In this document: piece after piece, positions 16,776-26,549 of the stretch
How the letters are laid out: the number at the start of each line of letters is the position of its first letter
Numbering within the stretch: position 1 is the first letter of the stretch
Source: Chitinophagales bacterium
GTDB lineage: Bacteria; Bacteroidota; Bacteroidia; Chitinophagales; Chitinophagaceae
DNA: 35,931 nucleotides
Assembly (NCBI GenBank): GCA_015654595.1
Contig: JAATGQ010000213.1
Coordinates: 1 to 35,931, forward strand
Direction of reading: 5' to 3'
The notes under the pieces: model-generated
What the model saw: only the letters and a program-made list of their open reading frames with translations
The model's database searches: none
What the model was told of the DNA's origin: nothing
Position numbers and translations under genes: made by a program

Positions 16776-16814
16776 ACTAGCGAATTTTTAACGAATTTGC
16801 GATATTTCGCTAGT
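16776..16814. promoter_or_regulatory. Inverted repeat upstream of the sigma-54 activator cluster
   Basis: ACTAGCGAA (16776-16784) and TTCGCTAGT (16806-16814) are perfect inverted copies, 21 bases between them and 30 bases centre to centre. Two further CGAATTT half-copies lie in the spacer. It is placed about 80 bases before the regulator start and is a candidate operator, perhaps for autoregulation. Confidence 0.45.
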
Positions 16815-16891
16815 TGTAATATTTGTTTATTATTTGTAATTTAATGATGGCCATAATATTATGTATGGAATGATTGTTGACTAAAATAGAT

Positions 16892-18508
16892 ATGACTACC
16901 ACCGAAATATCGTCAATACTGGAAAAGAAAGAGAGGGAAAAGTCCCTGTTGCTTGCATTCAGTAATCATCTGGCAACGGTGCGGGACATGAACGGCGTGA
17001 GGGTGATCATCCAGCAATTTCTGAAACAGATCTTTTCTGTCACGGAGTACCTGATCACGCTAAGGAACGACGACAACAAGACTTATAGTTATTTCATGCA
17101 CGATTTGCCGGTGCCAGATCCGACGGATGAAGGTTTCAAGATCATTACGGGGGATAAGATGCCGATAGCCGGCGCAATGACGGGAGCGGTGTTACAATCG
17201 GAAGAGCCGGTTACTTTCTCTATTCAGGACAATATCAGGACGAATCGTTATTCTTTTCCCAGTCTTTCGTTCTGGAGGGCTGCAGGGGCAAGTCAGATCA
17301 TGGGCATCCGGCTGCGGGTGGCGCAGGAAGATATCGGTATCCTCTGGCTGCAGCCTGGCAAGGTAAATGACCGGCTGTTAAAAGGGATCTCTGCGCAAAT
17401 TGCGATTGCGCTGGCAAATGCGACGGCAAACCGGGCGATCGAGCGGCAGCTGCAGGAGATCCGAAGATACAAACAGCAATTGGAGAATGAGAACCGCTAT
17501 CTGCAAAGCGAGATAAGGGACACACACAACAGCGACGAGATCGTCGGAAGGGGGATAGAGATGCAGAAGGTATTTCGGCTGGTGGAGCGGGTCGCTTTTG
17601 CAAGCAGCACGGTGTTGATCCTCGGTGAAACCGGAACGGGAAAAGAACTTATTGCACGGGCAATCCATCAGCATTCGCCGAGAAAGGACAAGCTGATGGT
17701 AAAGGTCAATTGTGCGGCCCTGCCCGAGCATTTGATCGAGAGCGAGTTGTTTGGACACGAAAGAGGCAGTTTTACCGGCGCTATCGACCGAAAGATCGGA
17801 AAGTTCGAGCTGGCCAATGATAGTACCCTGTTCCTGGACGAGATCGGCGAGATGCCGATGGATCTGCAGGTGAAGTTGCTGCGGGCGATACAGGAACGGG
17901 AGATAGAGCGGGTTGGCGGAAAGGGAACGATAAAAATCAATGTACGGATCATTGCCGCTACCAACAGACCACTGCATTTGGAAGTAATGGAAGGAAGGTT
18001 TCGAAGCGATCTTTACTACCGGCTGAATGTGTTTCCGATCTGTATGCCTGCCCTTCGGGAAAGAATTGAGGATATACCGCTTCTCGTTGAGCATTTCATA
18101 AAGAAGTTATCCCGTAGTACGGGGCGTCGGGTAATGGATATCGCTCCTGAAGCCTTACGCGAGTTGATGACGTATAGCTGGCCCGGAAATATCCGTGAGC
18201 TGGAAAACCTGATCGAACGGAGCTTGCTGTTGACGAAGGGGGATGTGATCAATAAGATCTTTTTACCTGCCAGCTCGATAAAAACAGAAGCAGTCGTCAA
18301 TACCGCCTCCGTTCATGGTAGTGATGCGTTATTAAAGAAGACGCTTGATGAAAACGAGCGGGATTATATTGTGGCTGTTCTGAGACAATGTAAGGGAAAG
18401 ATCTCCGGGCCTGGAGGCGCTGCTGCTATCCTGGGAGTTCCATCTTCTACTTTAAATTCCAAGATGCGCAAACTGGGGATCAGGAAAGAAAGGGCTTATG
18501 GTAATTAA
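16892..18508 (+). CDS. Sigma-54-dependent activator with GAF domain
   Basis: 538 residues from ATG 16892; an in-frame TTG at 16874 is a weaker start. Order: GAF-like sensing domain (about 20-185), a coiled-coil linker with alternating Gln/Glu/Leu (about 186-212), AAA+ ATPase core (about 215-460) with Walker A GETGTGKE and Walker B TLFLDEIGE, then a Fis-like helix-turn-helix (about 490-535). The sigma-54 contact loop reads GSFTGA rather than GAFTGA. It would remodel sigma-54 RNA polymerase at unknown targets in response to a ligand or partner of the GAF domain. Fourteen bases separate it from the receiver-type activator, so they are probably co-transcribed. Confidence 0.88.
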   Translation: MTTTEISSILEKKEREKSLLLAFSNHLATVRDMNGVRVIIQQFLKQIFSVTEYLITLRNDDNKTYSYFMHDLPVPDPTDEGFKIITGDKMPIAGAMTGAVLQSEEPVTFSIQDNIRTNRYSFPSLSFWRAAGASQIMGIRLRVAQEDIGILWLQPGKVNDRLLKGISAQIAIALANATANRAIERQLQEIRRYKQQLENENRYLQSEIRDTHNSDEIVGRGIEMQKVFRLVERVAFASSTVLILGETGTGKELIARAIHQHSPRKDKLMVKVNCAALPEHLIESELFGHERGSFTGAIDRKIGKFELANDSTLFLDEIGEMPMDLQVKLLRAIQEREIERVGGKGTIKINVRIIAATNRPLHLEVMEGRFRSDLYYRLNVFPICMPALRERIEDIPLLVEHFIKKLSRSTGRRVMDIAPEALRELMTYSWPGNIRELENLIERSLLLTKGDVINKIFLPASSIKTEAVVNTASVHGSDALLKKTLDENERDYIVAVLRQCKGKISGPGGAAAILGVPSSTLNSKMRKLGIRKERAYGN

Positions 18509-18522
18509 AAGGACGGAATGCT

Positions 18523-19899
18523 ATGAATAAGAGTGTACTTATTGTAGAGGATGTGTTTGTGGTAGCCAATAATATCCGGATCATTTTGAAGAAAGCGGGA
18601 TTTCGGGTTACTGCGATAGCAAAGTCCTACGAGCAGGCCGTAGAATCCGTAGAAAAGGAAAGACCCGATCTTGTGCTGCTGGACATTTTTCTGGCGGGTG
18701 ACAAGACGGGTATCGATCTGGCGAAGTGGCTAAAGGTCAGAGATATTGCTTTTGTCTATTTATCCGCCAATTCAAATAAGACAACACAGGACCTGGCGAA
18801 TGAGACAGAGCCTTATGGTTTCCTGGTCAAGCCTTTTCGTGAGCGTGACGTTCTTGTTACGCTGGATATTGCGCTTTATCTGCATACGCAAAAGAGCACC
18901 CTGCTGGATCGCGAACACCGGCTGGCGGAATCGCCCAGACCCGTTGCTTTTCCTGGTATAATCGGACAGTCGGCTTCGTTAAAGAAGGTATTGCATATGG
19001 TCGAGGTCGTTGCAGCCACCGACACCTCTGTGCTATTGCTGGGAGAAAGCGGAACGGGTAAAGAAGGCATCGCCGCCGCCATCCATCAGAATTCTACCCG
19101 CAAGGGAAAGCCGATGATCAATGTGAATTGCGCGGCCCTGCCGGCAAGTGTGATCGAGAGCGAGTTGTTTGGGCATGAACGGGGCGCCTTTACCGGCGCT
19201 TATGAGCAGCGGATCGGCAAATTCGAGCAGGCGCATGGAGGGACGATCTTCCTGGATGAGATCGGCGAGATGCCGATGGATATGCAGGTGAAGTTGTTGC
19301 GCGTATTGCAGGAAAAAGAGATCGACCGGATTGGCGGAAAGAGATCCTTCAGAGTGGACATAAGGATAATTGCGGCTACGAACCTTAAATTGGAGAATGA
19401 GGTAATGGAAGGACGATTCAGGATGGATCTGTATTATCGTCTGAATGTATTTCCGATCCAGTTGCCGCCGCTGCGGGATAGGGAAGAAGACATAGGATTG
19501 CTGGCTGAGTACTTCGTACAGCATTTTTGTGCCTTGCATGGAATGCCCAAGAAAGAACTGTCACCAAAGGCTGCTGCGGCGCTTTCGGCTTATCCGTGGC
19601 CGGGGAACGTCCGTGAGCTGCAGCATCTGATGGAACGGACGGTTTTGTTGACCCCGGAGGACACCATTGCGCAGGTGGCGCTGCCTGTGCTGGATACGTT
19701 CAAGCTTCCGGGTAATAAGGGGCCGCGGGTCAAGACGATACAGGAGATGGAGACGGAGCATATCCGGTCGGTGCTGCAAATGTGTAATGGAAAGGTGTCG
19801 GGTCCGGGCGGTGCGGCGGAAATGCTGAAATTGCCGTATAGTACGTTGATTGCAAAGATCAGGAAGCTGGGCATCCGAACGGAGAAATACTTTCACTAA
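18523..19899 (+). CDS. Sigma-54-dependent response regulator (NtrC-type)
   Basis: 458 residues: receiver domain (about 1-125) with acidic pocket Glu/Asp in LIVEDV, phospho-acceptor Asp in LVLLDIF, switch Ser in YLSANS and Lys in LVKPF. The AAA+ core (about 140-375) has GESGTGKE, the canonical GAFTGA and TIFLDEIGE; a C-terminal helix-turn-helix ends in STLIAKIRKLGI. The AAA+ and DNA-binding halves are close paralogues of the upstream GAF activator. No sensor histidine kinase is encoded beside it. A purine-rich AAAGGACGGAA precedes the ATG, one of the few good ribosome binding sites here. Confidence 0.9.
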   Translation: MNKSVLIVEDVFVVANNIRIILKKAGFRVTAIAKSYEQAVESVEKERPDLVLLDIFLAGDKTGIDLAKWLKVRDIAFVYLSANSNKTTQDLANETEPYGFLVKPFRERDVLVTLDIALYLHTQKSTLLDREHRLAESPRPVAFPGIIGQSASLKKVLHMVEVVAATDTSVLLLGESGTGKEGIAAAIHQNSTRKGKPMINVNCAALPASVIESELFGHERGAFTGAYEQRIGKFEQAHGGTIFLDEIGEMPMDMQVKLLRVLQEKEIDRIGGKRSFRVDIRIIAATNLKLENEVMEGRFRMDLYYRLNVFPIQLPPLRDREEDIGLLAEYFVQHFCALHGMPKKELSPKAAAALSAYPWPGNVRELQHLMERTVLLTPEDTIAQVALPVLDTFKLPGNKGPRVKTIQEMETEHIRSVLQMCNGKVSGPGGAAEMLKLPYSTLIAKIRKLGIRTEKYFH

Positions 19900-19965
19900 G
19901 CCGGCTTGCTGTTTTCTACAGAATTTCACCAGAATGCGGTGTTTTCTTTGTGGCAAAATTGTCCA

Positions 19966-20646
19966 ATGAAGATACTTATTGTCGAAGATGAGCCCGAATT
20001 GATGAAAAGTATAGTGGTTTATCTGAAGAGCGAAAATTTTCTTTGTGAGGAGGCGACTGATTATCATACCGCCAGGGAAAAGATAGAGTCGTACACGTAT
20101 GACTGTATCCTGCTGGATGTGTCGCTTCCTGATGGACACGGGTTGATGTTGCTGGACGAGATGAAGATGAACAAGCGGACCGAAGGGGTCATCGTGATCT
20201 CGGCACGCCATTCCATCACCGATCGGATCGCCGGGTTAAACCAGGGCGCTGACGATTATCTTACCAAACCTTTTCACTTATCCGAACTGAACGCCCGGAT
20301 CATGGCGGTCATCCGCAGAAGACAGTTCCAGGGACTGCAGGTTTTGTCGTTTAATGAGCTGACTATTGATATGGGCGCCAAGACGGTCTTTGTCGAACAG
20401 GCAAACGTCGATCTGACCCGAAAGGAATATGATCTTTTGCTTTACCTGGCATATAATAAGAACCGGGTTATTTCCAAGAATGCCATTGCGGAACACCTGT
20501 CGGGAGAAGACGTCGAGTGCTTCAATAATTATGATTTTATTTATTCGCACATGAAGAATCTTAAAAAGAAACTTCAACAGGCGGGATGCAAGGACTATAT
20601 CAGGTCGATCTACGGAATGGGGTATAAGTTCGATATCGGATCATAG
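19966..20646 (+). CDS. OmpR/PhoB-type response regulator
   Basis: 226 residues from ATG 19966 (the frame opens upstream at a TTG, but this start gives the standard MKILIVEDE beginning). The receiver has Glu7-Asp8, phospho-acceptor Asp51, a switch Ser and Lys in LTKPF; the C-terminal winged helix carries LTRKEYDLL and ends in GMGYKFD. No kinase gene is adjacent. It lies 66 bases after the NtrC-type regulator in the same direction and ends in a six-base convergent overlap with the EamA gene. A close paralogue is at 27940. Confidence 0.9.
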   Translation: MKILIVEDEPELMKSIVVYLKSENFLCEEATDYHTAREKIESYTYDCILLDVSLPDGHGLMLLDEMKMNKRTEGVIVISARHSITDRIAGLNQGADDYLTKPFHLSELNARIMAVIRRRQFQGLQVLSFNELTIDMGAKTVFVEQANVDLTRKEYDLLLYLAYNKNRVISKNAIAEHLSGEDVECFNNYDFIYSHMKNLKKKLQQAGCKDYIRSIYGMGYKFDIGS

Positions 20647-21054
20647 GATGATCACGATGCTGCCCGCGACGATGAGCATACCTCCGATGAGCGTTTTTGG
20701 TTCGATCGGCTCTTTTAAGATCAGAAAGGAAAGCCCGATCGCAAAAGCTACGCTTAACTTGTCGATGGGCGCTACCTTGGAGACTTCGCCGGTCTGAAGG
20801 GCCTTGAAGTAGAATATCCATGAAAGACCTGTCGCCAGGCCAGAAAGGATGAGAAAGATGATGTTGTTTCTTGAAAGGTCTTTTAGTTGTCTGATCTCTC
20901 CGCCAAAAGCAACGATGCCCCAGGTGATGAACAGGACGACAAGTGTTCTAACGGCGGTAGCAATATTCCCGCTGACCCCTTTTACCCCAAGCTTGGCAAG
21001 GATGGCTGTCAGAGCGGCGAAGAGGGCAGAGAGAAGCGCATATACTTTCCACAT
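20641..21054 (-). CDS. Small EamA-family membrane transporter
   Basis: 137 residues with five predicted membrane helices and a single EamA repeat (KALQTGEVSKVAPIDKLSVAFAI, LKEP, then a final helix). This is the half-size form of the drug/metabolite transporter superfamily, which probably works as a dimer in the inner membrane. Cargo is not predictable. Its stop overlaps the convergent response regulator by six bases, so read-through transcription from either side would be antisense to the other gene. Confidence 0.8.
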   Translation of the reverse strand: MWKVYALLSALFAALTAILAKLGVKGVSGNIATAVRTLVVLFITWGIVAFGGEIRQLKDLSRNNIIFLILSGLATGLSWIFYFKALQTGEVSKVAPIDKLSVAFAIGLSFLILKEPIEPKTLIGGMLIVAGSIVIIL

Positions 21055-21167
21055 GTTGTGATTGTTTATTCCTGCAAGGTATTAATTTTTGATTAAGCCG
21101 CGACTTACTTCCCGCTATCCAGAATGCCCACAGAATTGGTCTCTACCTTAGCTTTCACATGATTTTT

Positions 21168-22406
21168 ATGAAGAAGTTTTTTCTTTTTTTGTTGTTGTCT
21201 TTCACTTCTGTCCGGAGTTTTAGCCAGGAGCACAGCCTGGATTTTTACCTTGGCCAGGCGAAGGATAACAGTCCTCTGTTGAAGGATTATCAGAATCAAA
21301 TACAGTCGGGCAGGCTGGACAGTCAGCTGGTCAGGGCTTCTTTTAAGGTGCAGGTCAACGGGATCAGCAACGATCTGTATGCGCCGGTCATCAAGGGGTA
21401 TGGTTACGATAATGTGATAACGAATGGCGGGCAGTTGTCGGCGCAGGTGCAGGCGACGAAGACGTTGGTCAGCAAGAGTAATCTTGCTGCACAGCTGGAA
21501 ACGGTTGGTCTGGATAACAAAAGTATTGGCAACAGCGCGGTCATTGCAGAGCGGGATCTGAAGAAGTCCATAACGGCGCAGTATATCGTAGCATACGGAG
21601 ATATGGTGGCGATGAAGTTTGAGCGCGAAACGCTCGATCTGTTAAAAAGGGAAGATGCGATCCTCAAAGCGCTGACGCAGACGAATGTTTACCGCCAGAC
21701 AGACTATCTGACCTTTTATGTTACGCTACAGCAGCAGCAATTGCTTTTCCGGCAATCGGAAGTGCAGTTCAAAAACGACTATGCATCGCTGAATTATTTG
21801 TGTGGGATACAGGACACGGCTGTCGTAGACCTGCCGGATCCCGCCTTGAAGATCTCGGCTTTGCCTGATGCGTATAGTTCGATGTTTTATCGCCAGTATA
21901 CGATCGATAGTCTGAAGAATATCAACCAGCGGTCGGTGATCGCCTATGGGTACAAGCCAAAGCTGAGTGTGTTTGCAGATGCGGGTTATTTGTCAAGCAT
22001 GACGTACCAGATGGAAAAGAATTTTGGTACGAGTGCGGGACTCTCGTTGAATGTGCCCATTTATGACGGCAGGCAGCGAAAGTTGAAGTATTCGAAGATC
22101 GATATTGCAGAACGGACACGGGCGGCTTACCGGGATTTTTTTGTTCGCCAGTATAACCAGCAGATCGCACAGCTGACACAACAACTGCATTCAACGGAAG
22201 CGCTGGTGGAAGAGATAAAAGGGCAGATCTCCTATTCCAGCTCGCTGGTAGACGTGAACATGAAGTTGCTGGAGACGGGGAATGTTCACATTACCGACCT
22301 GGTATTGGCGCTCAATACCTATCTCAATGCCAGGAACCTGCTCAATCAAAATTATCTGACCCTTCTTCAGATCATCAACCAGATCGATTATTGGGAAAAT
22401 TTTTAA
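21168..22406 (+). CDS. TolC-family outer-membrane efflux protein
   Basis: 412 residues from ATG 21168, which starts directly with a signal peptide (MKKFFLFLLLSF, cleavage near SFSQ); ATG 21159 would add three residues. Long amphipathic helices with Gln/Leu-rich repeats occur twice, as in the TolC alpha-barrel. It is shorter than E. coli TolC but normal for Bacteroidota. First gene of the tripartite efflux operon: it would form the exit duct for the adaptor and RND pump that follow 12 and 5 bases after their upstream neighbours. Confidence 0.85.
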   Translation: MKKFFLFLLLSFTSVRSFSQEHSLDFYLGQAKDNSPLLKDYQNQIQSGRLDSQLVRASFKVQVNGISNDLYAPVIKGYGYDNVITNGGQLSAQVQATKTLVSKSNLAAQLETVGLDNKSIGNSAVIAERDLKKSITAQYIVAYGDMVAMKFERETLDLLKREDAILKALTQTNVYRQTDYLTFYVTLQQQQLLFRQSEVQFKNDYASLNYLCGIQDTAVVDLPDPALKISALPDAYSSMFYRQYTIDSLKNINQRSVIAYGYKPKLSVFADAGYLSSMTYQMEKNFGTSAGLSLNVPIYDGRQRKLKYSKIDIAERTRAAYRDFFVRQYNQQIAQLTQQLHSTEALVEEIKGQISYSSSLVDVNMKLLETGNVHITDLVLALNTYLNARNLLNQNYLTLLQIINQIDYWENF

Positions 22407-22418
22407 AAGACCGCTGTA

Positions 22419-23387
22419 ATGACAAAAATTGGATTTTTGGTATTATTCGTTTTCGCCGCCGTTGTTTCGTGTAAAAATGGTTCCGGCAGCGGGTCCGCGT
22501 TGGATTCGACTGCGGCCTCTGATTCTGCGTCGGTGAAGAGTGGAGGAGAGACGGAGGAGGGAAGAACGCCGGTGACGACGGCGCCCGTCTCTTTTGGAGA
22601 CATTACCGATTCGATAGAATTGAATGCTACGTCTGCTTTTTTACAAAGCAGCTTTATCCGCTCGACAGCTACAGGATATGTGAAGAAGGTGACGATCAAG
22701 CCGGGGGAACTGGTTGGGGTTGGCAGAGTATTGTTTTCGATCGAGACAAAGGAGTCGACGGTGATCGGTAATTCTATTTCGAAGCTGGACAGCAGTTTTA
22801 AATTTACCGGGGTAAATGTAGTAAAATCACCTCTGGCTGGTTATATTACCCAATTGAACCATCAGCCGGGGGATTATATACAGGACGGCGAACAGCTGGC
22901 GGTGATCAGCGATATGAACAGCTTTGTTTTCCTGTTGAACCTGCCTTATGAGCTGAGGCCGTTGGTGCTGAATAAGAAGAGCGTCGATCTTTTGCTGCCC
23001 GATGGAGTAGCTTTGAAAGGGGTGATCAGCCAGGTTATGCCAACGGTCGATTCCGCTTCACAGACCCAGCAGGTGGTGATCCGGGTTTCGGGAGGAAAGC
23101 CGATTCCGCAAAATGTGATTGCGCGGGTCCGCATCGTAAAGAGTCAACGTCCGCATGCGCAGACGGTGCCGAAGACGGCGGTCCTTTCCGATGAGTCGCA
23201 GACCAGCTTTTGGGTGATGAAGCTGATCGATTCGGCTACCGCGGTAAAGATCCCGGTCAGGAAAGGCAGCGAACAGAATAATTGCATAGAGATCCTGGAC
23301 CCTCTGTTTTCTCCCAATGACAGGATCGTGGTAACGGGAAATTATGGATTGCCGGATACGGCTAAAGTTATCGTCGAGAAACCCTGA
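22419..23387 (+). CDS. RND efflux periplasmic adaptor, lipoprotein
   Basis: 322 residues. A lipoprotein signal with lipobox AVVSC places the lipidated residue at Cys18. A Ser/Gly/Asp-rich linker (about 20-50) is followed by the barrel-sandwich (biotinyl-lipoyl-like) domain in two halves (GYVKKVTIKPGELVGVG and GYITQLNHQPGDYI), with a very short connecting hairpin, then beta-barrel and membrane-proximal domains. It links the pump to the TolC-like protein. The short hairpin is common in Bacteroidota adaptors. Confidence 0.88.
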   Translation: MTKIGFLVLFVFAAVVSCKNGSGSGSALDSTAASDSASVKSGGETEEGRTPVTTAPVSFGDITDSIELNATSAFLQSSFIRSTATGYVKKVTIKPGELVGVGRVLFSIETKESTVIGNSISKLDSSFKFTGVNVVKSPLAGYITQLNHQPGDYIQDGEQLAVISDMNSFVFLLNLPYELRPLVLNKKSVDLLLPDGVALKGVISQVMPTVDSASQTQQVVIRVSGGKPIPQNVIARVRIVKSQRPHAQTVPKTAVLSDESQTSFWVMKLIDSATAVKIPVRKGSEQNNCIEILDPLFSPNDRIVVTGNYGLPDTAKVIVEKP

Positions 23388-23392
23388 TTTAC

Positions 23393-26300
23393 ATGAAGAA
23401 TTTTTTTGTCTCTTATAAGAATCCGATCACGACTTTGCTGGTGGTCGTTTTGTTGGGCGGGCTGTATTTCTATGGTCAGCTGAAGACCGCCTTGTTTCCG
23501 GATATCACGTTTCCAAAGATCAAGATCATCGCCGATGCCGGTTTGCAGCCCGTGGACAAGATGATGCTTACGGTCACGAAGCCTTTGGAGAATGCGATTA
23601 AACAGGTTCCTGACCTGCAAACGATCCGAAGCACGACCAGCCGGGGCAGTTGTGAGATCTCGGCTTTTATGGATTGGGGTGCAAATATCGATCTGGCGCA
23701 GCAGCGGATAGAATCGCAGATCGCGCAGGTGAGTAATAGTTTGCCGGCTGGCGTGCAGGTGACGGTGGCAAAAATGAATCCGTCTATTTTACCGATCCTG
23801 GGGTATTCGCTGGAGACGGGCGGGAAGCTTTCGCCAATAGAGGTCAGGCAGCTGGCTATGTATACGGTAAAGCCCTTCTTGTCGCAAGTGCCTGGGGTTT
23901 CAGAAGTGCGTGTGATCGGCGGCAAGCAGAAGGAGTATTGGCTGACGCTGAATGTTTCGAAAATGAGTTCGCTGGGGATTACGCCGGATATATTGTCTAC
24001 GGCACTGGGTCAGACGAATTTTATCAGAAGCAACGGGTATCTATCCGACTATCATATGCTTTATCTGACCGTCACGGATGCGACGGTAAAAGCTTTGGAT
24101 CAGCTGAAGCAGCTGGTGGTGAGCAACAACGGGAAGCGGATCGTGTTACTGGGGGATATTGCGGAGGTGTCTGTACAGCCGGGTGTCGAGTATACAAAAA
24201 TCAATGCCAACGGCCGGGAGAATCTGCTGATCGCGGTGATCAAACAGCCAAATGCGAATCTGATCGATTTGTCGGATCAGATGGAGAAAAAGGCGGCTGA
24301 ACTGCAGAAACTGCTGCCGAAGGGCGTTCGAATGAAGCCTTATTATATTCAGGCGGATTTTGTAAAAGATTCGGTGAAGAGCGTTACGGACAGTCTTTGG
24401 ATCGGACTTGCGCTGGCGATCCTGGTGTCGATCATCTTTTTACGGTCGTTGAAAGCAAGCGCCACGATCCTTATCACGATACCGATTACGATCGGTCTGA
24501 CGCTGATCGTCGTCTATTCGATCGGCTATACCTTCAATATCATGACGTTGGGTGCTATTGCCGCCTCGATCGGGTTGATCATCGACGACGCGATCGTAGT
24601 GGTCGAACAGGTGCAGCGAACGCATGAAGAGTATCCCTTGGCCGCTTCCAGGGAATTGGTGACAAAGGCGATCCGGTATCTGCTGCCGGCGATGGTCGGG
24701 TCTTCTCTGAGTACGATCGTGATCTTTATCCCCTTTCTGATGATGAGCGGAGTGGCAGGCGCGTATTTTAAGGTATTGACGAATACAATGATCATCACGT
24801 TGGTCTGTTCCTTTTTCGTGACCTGGATCGGGCTGCCGGTCATCTATTTGCTGTTAAGCAGGAAGAGAGCGGTTAACCGAAAGGCAACGACCGCGCATGT
24901 GGTGAAGCAACAGCGGTGGGTTGGTTTCTTTATTCATAAGCCTTATGTCAGCCTGATTATCATTGCAGGATTTGCGGCGGCTATTTATTTTATCCTTCCG
25001 CAGCTGGAGACGGGTTTCCTGCCGGAGATGGATGAGGGAAGTATCGTGCTGGATTATACGTCGCCGCCGGGTACTTCCCTGCAGGAGACGGATCGGATGT
25101 TGCAGCAGGTGGAAAAGATCATTGTTGCGGAACCTGAGGTGGCCAGTTATTCACGGCGTACGGGTACGCAGATGGGCTTTTTTATCACCGAGCCCAATAC
25201 AGGGGATTATCTGATCCAGCTAAAGAAGAGCCGGGAAAAGAGTACGGATGAGGTGATCGAGGATATCCGCAAAAAGATTGAGAGTTCACAGCCGGCTTTA
25301 AGGGTAGACTTTGGACAGGTTATCGGGGATATGCTGGGGGATCTGATGACGTCGGTCCAGCCGATCAGCATCAAGATCTTTGGAAATGATATTAACAGGC
25401 TGCATGCCTTAGCTACGCAGGTGGCGGACAGAATAAAGAAGGTGGATGGGACAGCGGATGTTTTTGATGGGATCGTGATCGCGGGGCCGTCGGTTAGTGT
25501 GGAGCCGGATTATAGTAAGCTGGCGCAGTATGGCCTGACGCCTGCACAGCTGCAGACTCAGGTTCAGACGAGGCTCGAGGGGAATGTGGTCGGTAGCATT
25601 CCGGAGAAAGAGCAGCTGACGGATATCCGGATGGTTTATCCTAACAGCCGGATCGCTTCTGTCAATGATCTCCAACAGATGCAGATCTTTTTGCCTTCCG
25701 GAAAACTCAATCCAATAGGCCAGCTGGCGAAGATCAGCGTGAATCCCGGAGATGCGGAGATAAACAGGGAAAACCTGCAGTCGATGATTGAGGTGACGGC
25801 GCGGCTTGAGGGGCGCGATCTGGGGAGCGTGATGAAGGATATACAGGAGACGGTCGGTAAGGATATCGTATTGCCGCAGGGTTATCACATCGGGTACGGA
25901 GGCGCCTATGCTGATCAGCAGCAGTCCTTCCGGGAATTGCTGATGATATTGATCACGTCCAGTCTGCTGGTGTTTACCGTTATCCTGTTTCTTTTCCGGG
26001 ACTTTTGGGTGGCATTGACGATCGTGTTGTTGTCGGTGTTGGGGATTGCCGGTAGTTATGCCGCCCTGTATCTGACGCATACGCCGCTGAATGTGGGCAG
26101 CTATACCGGGTTGATCATGATCGTGGGGATCATCGGGGAGAATGCGATCTTTACTTTTCTGCAGTTCAGGGACGTGATGGAAGAGAAAGGGGTGGATGAA
26201 GGTGTGGTCTATGCGGTGAGTCATCGGTTGAGGCCAAAACTGATGACTGCGATCGGGGCGATCATTGCGCTTATGCCGCTGGCGTTGGGGATCGGAACAG

Positions 26301-26422
26301 GCGCGCAGCTGCACCAGCCTTTGGCGATTGCGGTGATCGGAGGGTTCATGGCGGCCTTGCCGATATTGCTGGTGGTTTTGCCATCGCTGCTTCGGTTGAT
26401 CTTTCGGAAGCGATTGATTTAG
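23393..26422 (+). CDS. RND efflux permease (HAE-type)
   Basis: 1009 residues with the standard RND layout: helix 1, large periplasmic loop (about 35-330), helices 2-6, cytoplasmic link, helix 7, second periplasmic loop (about 540-840), helices 8-12. The proton-relay pair Asp398-Asp399 in helix 4 (GLIIDDAIVVVE) is of the hydrophobe/amphiphile export (HAE) type, unlike the single Asp of heavy-metal pumps. It would use the proton gradient to export drugs, lipids or other amphiphiles through the TolC partner. Substrate unknown. Its operon sits between two OmpR-type regulators. Confidence 0.9.
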   Translation: MKNFFVSYKNPITTLLVVVLLGGLYFYGQLKTALFPDITFPKIKIIADAGLQPVDKMMLTVTKPLENAIKQVPDLQTIRSTTSRGSCEISAFMDWGANIDLAQQRIESQIAQVSNSLPAGVQVTVAKMNPSILPILGYSLETGGKLSPIEVRQLAMYTVKPFLSQVPGVSEVRVIGGKQKEYWLTLNVSKMSSLGITPDILSTALGQTNFIRSNGYLSDYHMLYLTVTDATVKALDQLKQLVVSNNGKRIVLLGDIAEVSVQPGVEYTKINANGRENLLIAVIKQPNANLIDLSDQMEKKAAELQKLLPKGVRMKPYYIQADFVKDSVKSVTDSLWIGLALAILVSIIFLRSLKASATILITIPITIGLTLIVVYSIGYTFNIMTLGAIAASIGLIIDDAIVVVEQVQRTHEEYPLAASRELVTKAIRYLLPAMVGSSLSTIVIFIPFLMMSGVAGAYFKVLTNTMIITLVCSFFVTWIGLPVIYLLLSRKRAVNRKATTAHVVKQQRWVGFFIHKPYVSLIIIAGFAAAIYFILPQLETGFLPEMDEGSIVLDYTSPPGTSLQETDRMLQQVEKIIVAEPEVASYSRRTGTQMGFFITEPNTGDYLIQLKKSREKSTDEVIEDIRKKIESSQPALRVDFGQVIGDMLGDLMTSVQPISIKIFGNDINRLHALATQVADRIKKVDGTADVFDGIVIAGPSVSVEPDYSKLAQYGLTPAQLQTQVQTRLEGNVVGSIPEKEQLTDIRMVYPNSRIASVNDLQQMQIFLPSGKLNPIGQLAKISVNPGDAEINRENLQSMIEVTARLEGRDLGSVMKDIQETVGKDIVLPQGYHIGYGGAYADQQQSFRELLMILITSSLLVFTVILFLFRDFWVALTIVLLSVLGIAGSYAALYLTHTPLNVGSYTGLIMIVGIIGENAIFTFLQFRDVMEEKGVDEGVVYAVSHRLRPKLMTAIGAIIALMPLALGIGTGAQLHQPLAIAVIGGFMAALPILLVVLPSLLRLIFRKRLI

Positions 26423-26442
26423 ATAGAAGGATCTTTTTTGCA

Positions 26443-26470
26443 AAAAGTCCCCGCGAGAGCGGGGACTTTT
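26443..26470. terminator. Bidirectional terminator between the RND operon and yncE-like gene
   Basis: Perfect 12-base stem AAAAGTCCCCGC / GCGGGGACTTTT with a GAGA (GNRA-type) loop. T runs exist on both strands, fitting use by the pump operon (+) and the convergent gene at 26550 (-). Confidence 0.85.
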
Positions 26471-26549
26471 GCTTTATTTCAACATACGCTATTCTGCAGG
26501 TAGGCGGCTGCTCCCCGCTTAAATACACCTTTCCCTTGTTTTCGGGGGG

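Noticed and set aside
25409..26443. A 344-codon open frame on the - strand
   Set aside because: Antisense to the RND permease; composition is His/Arg/Gln-rich with no fold signature.
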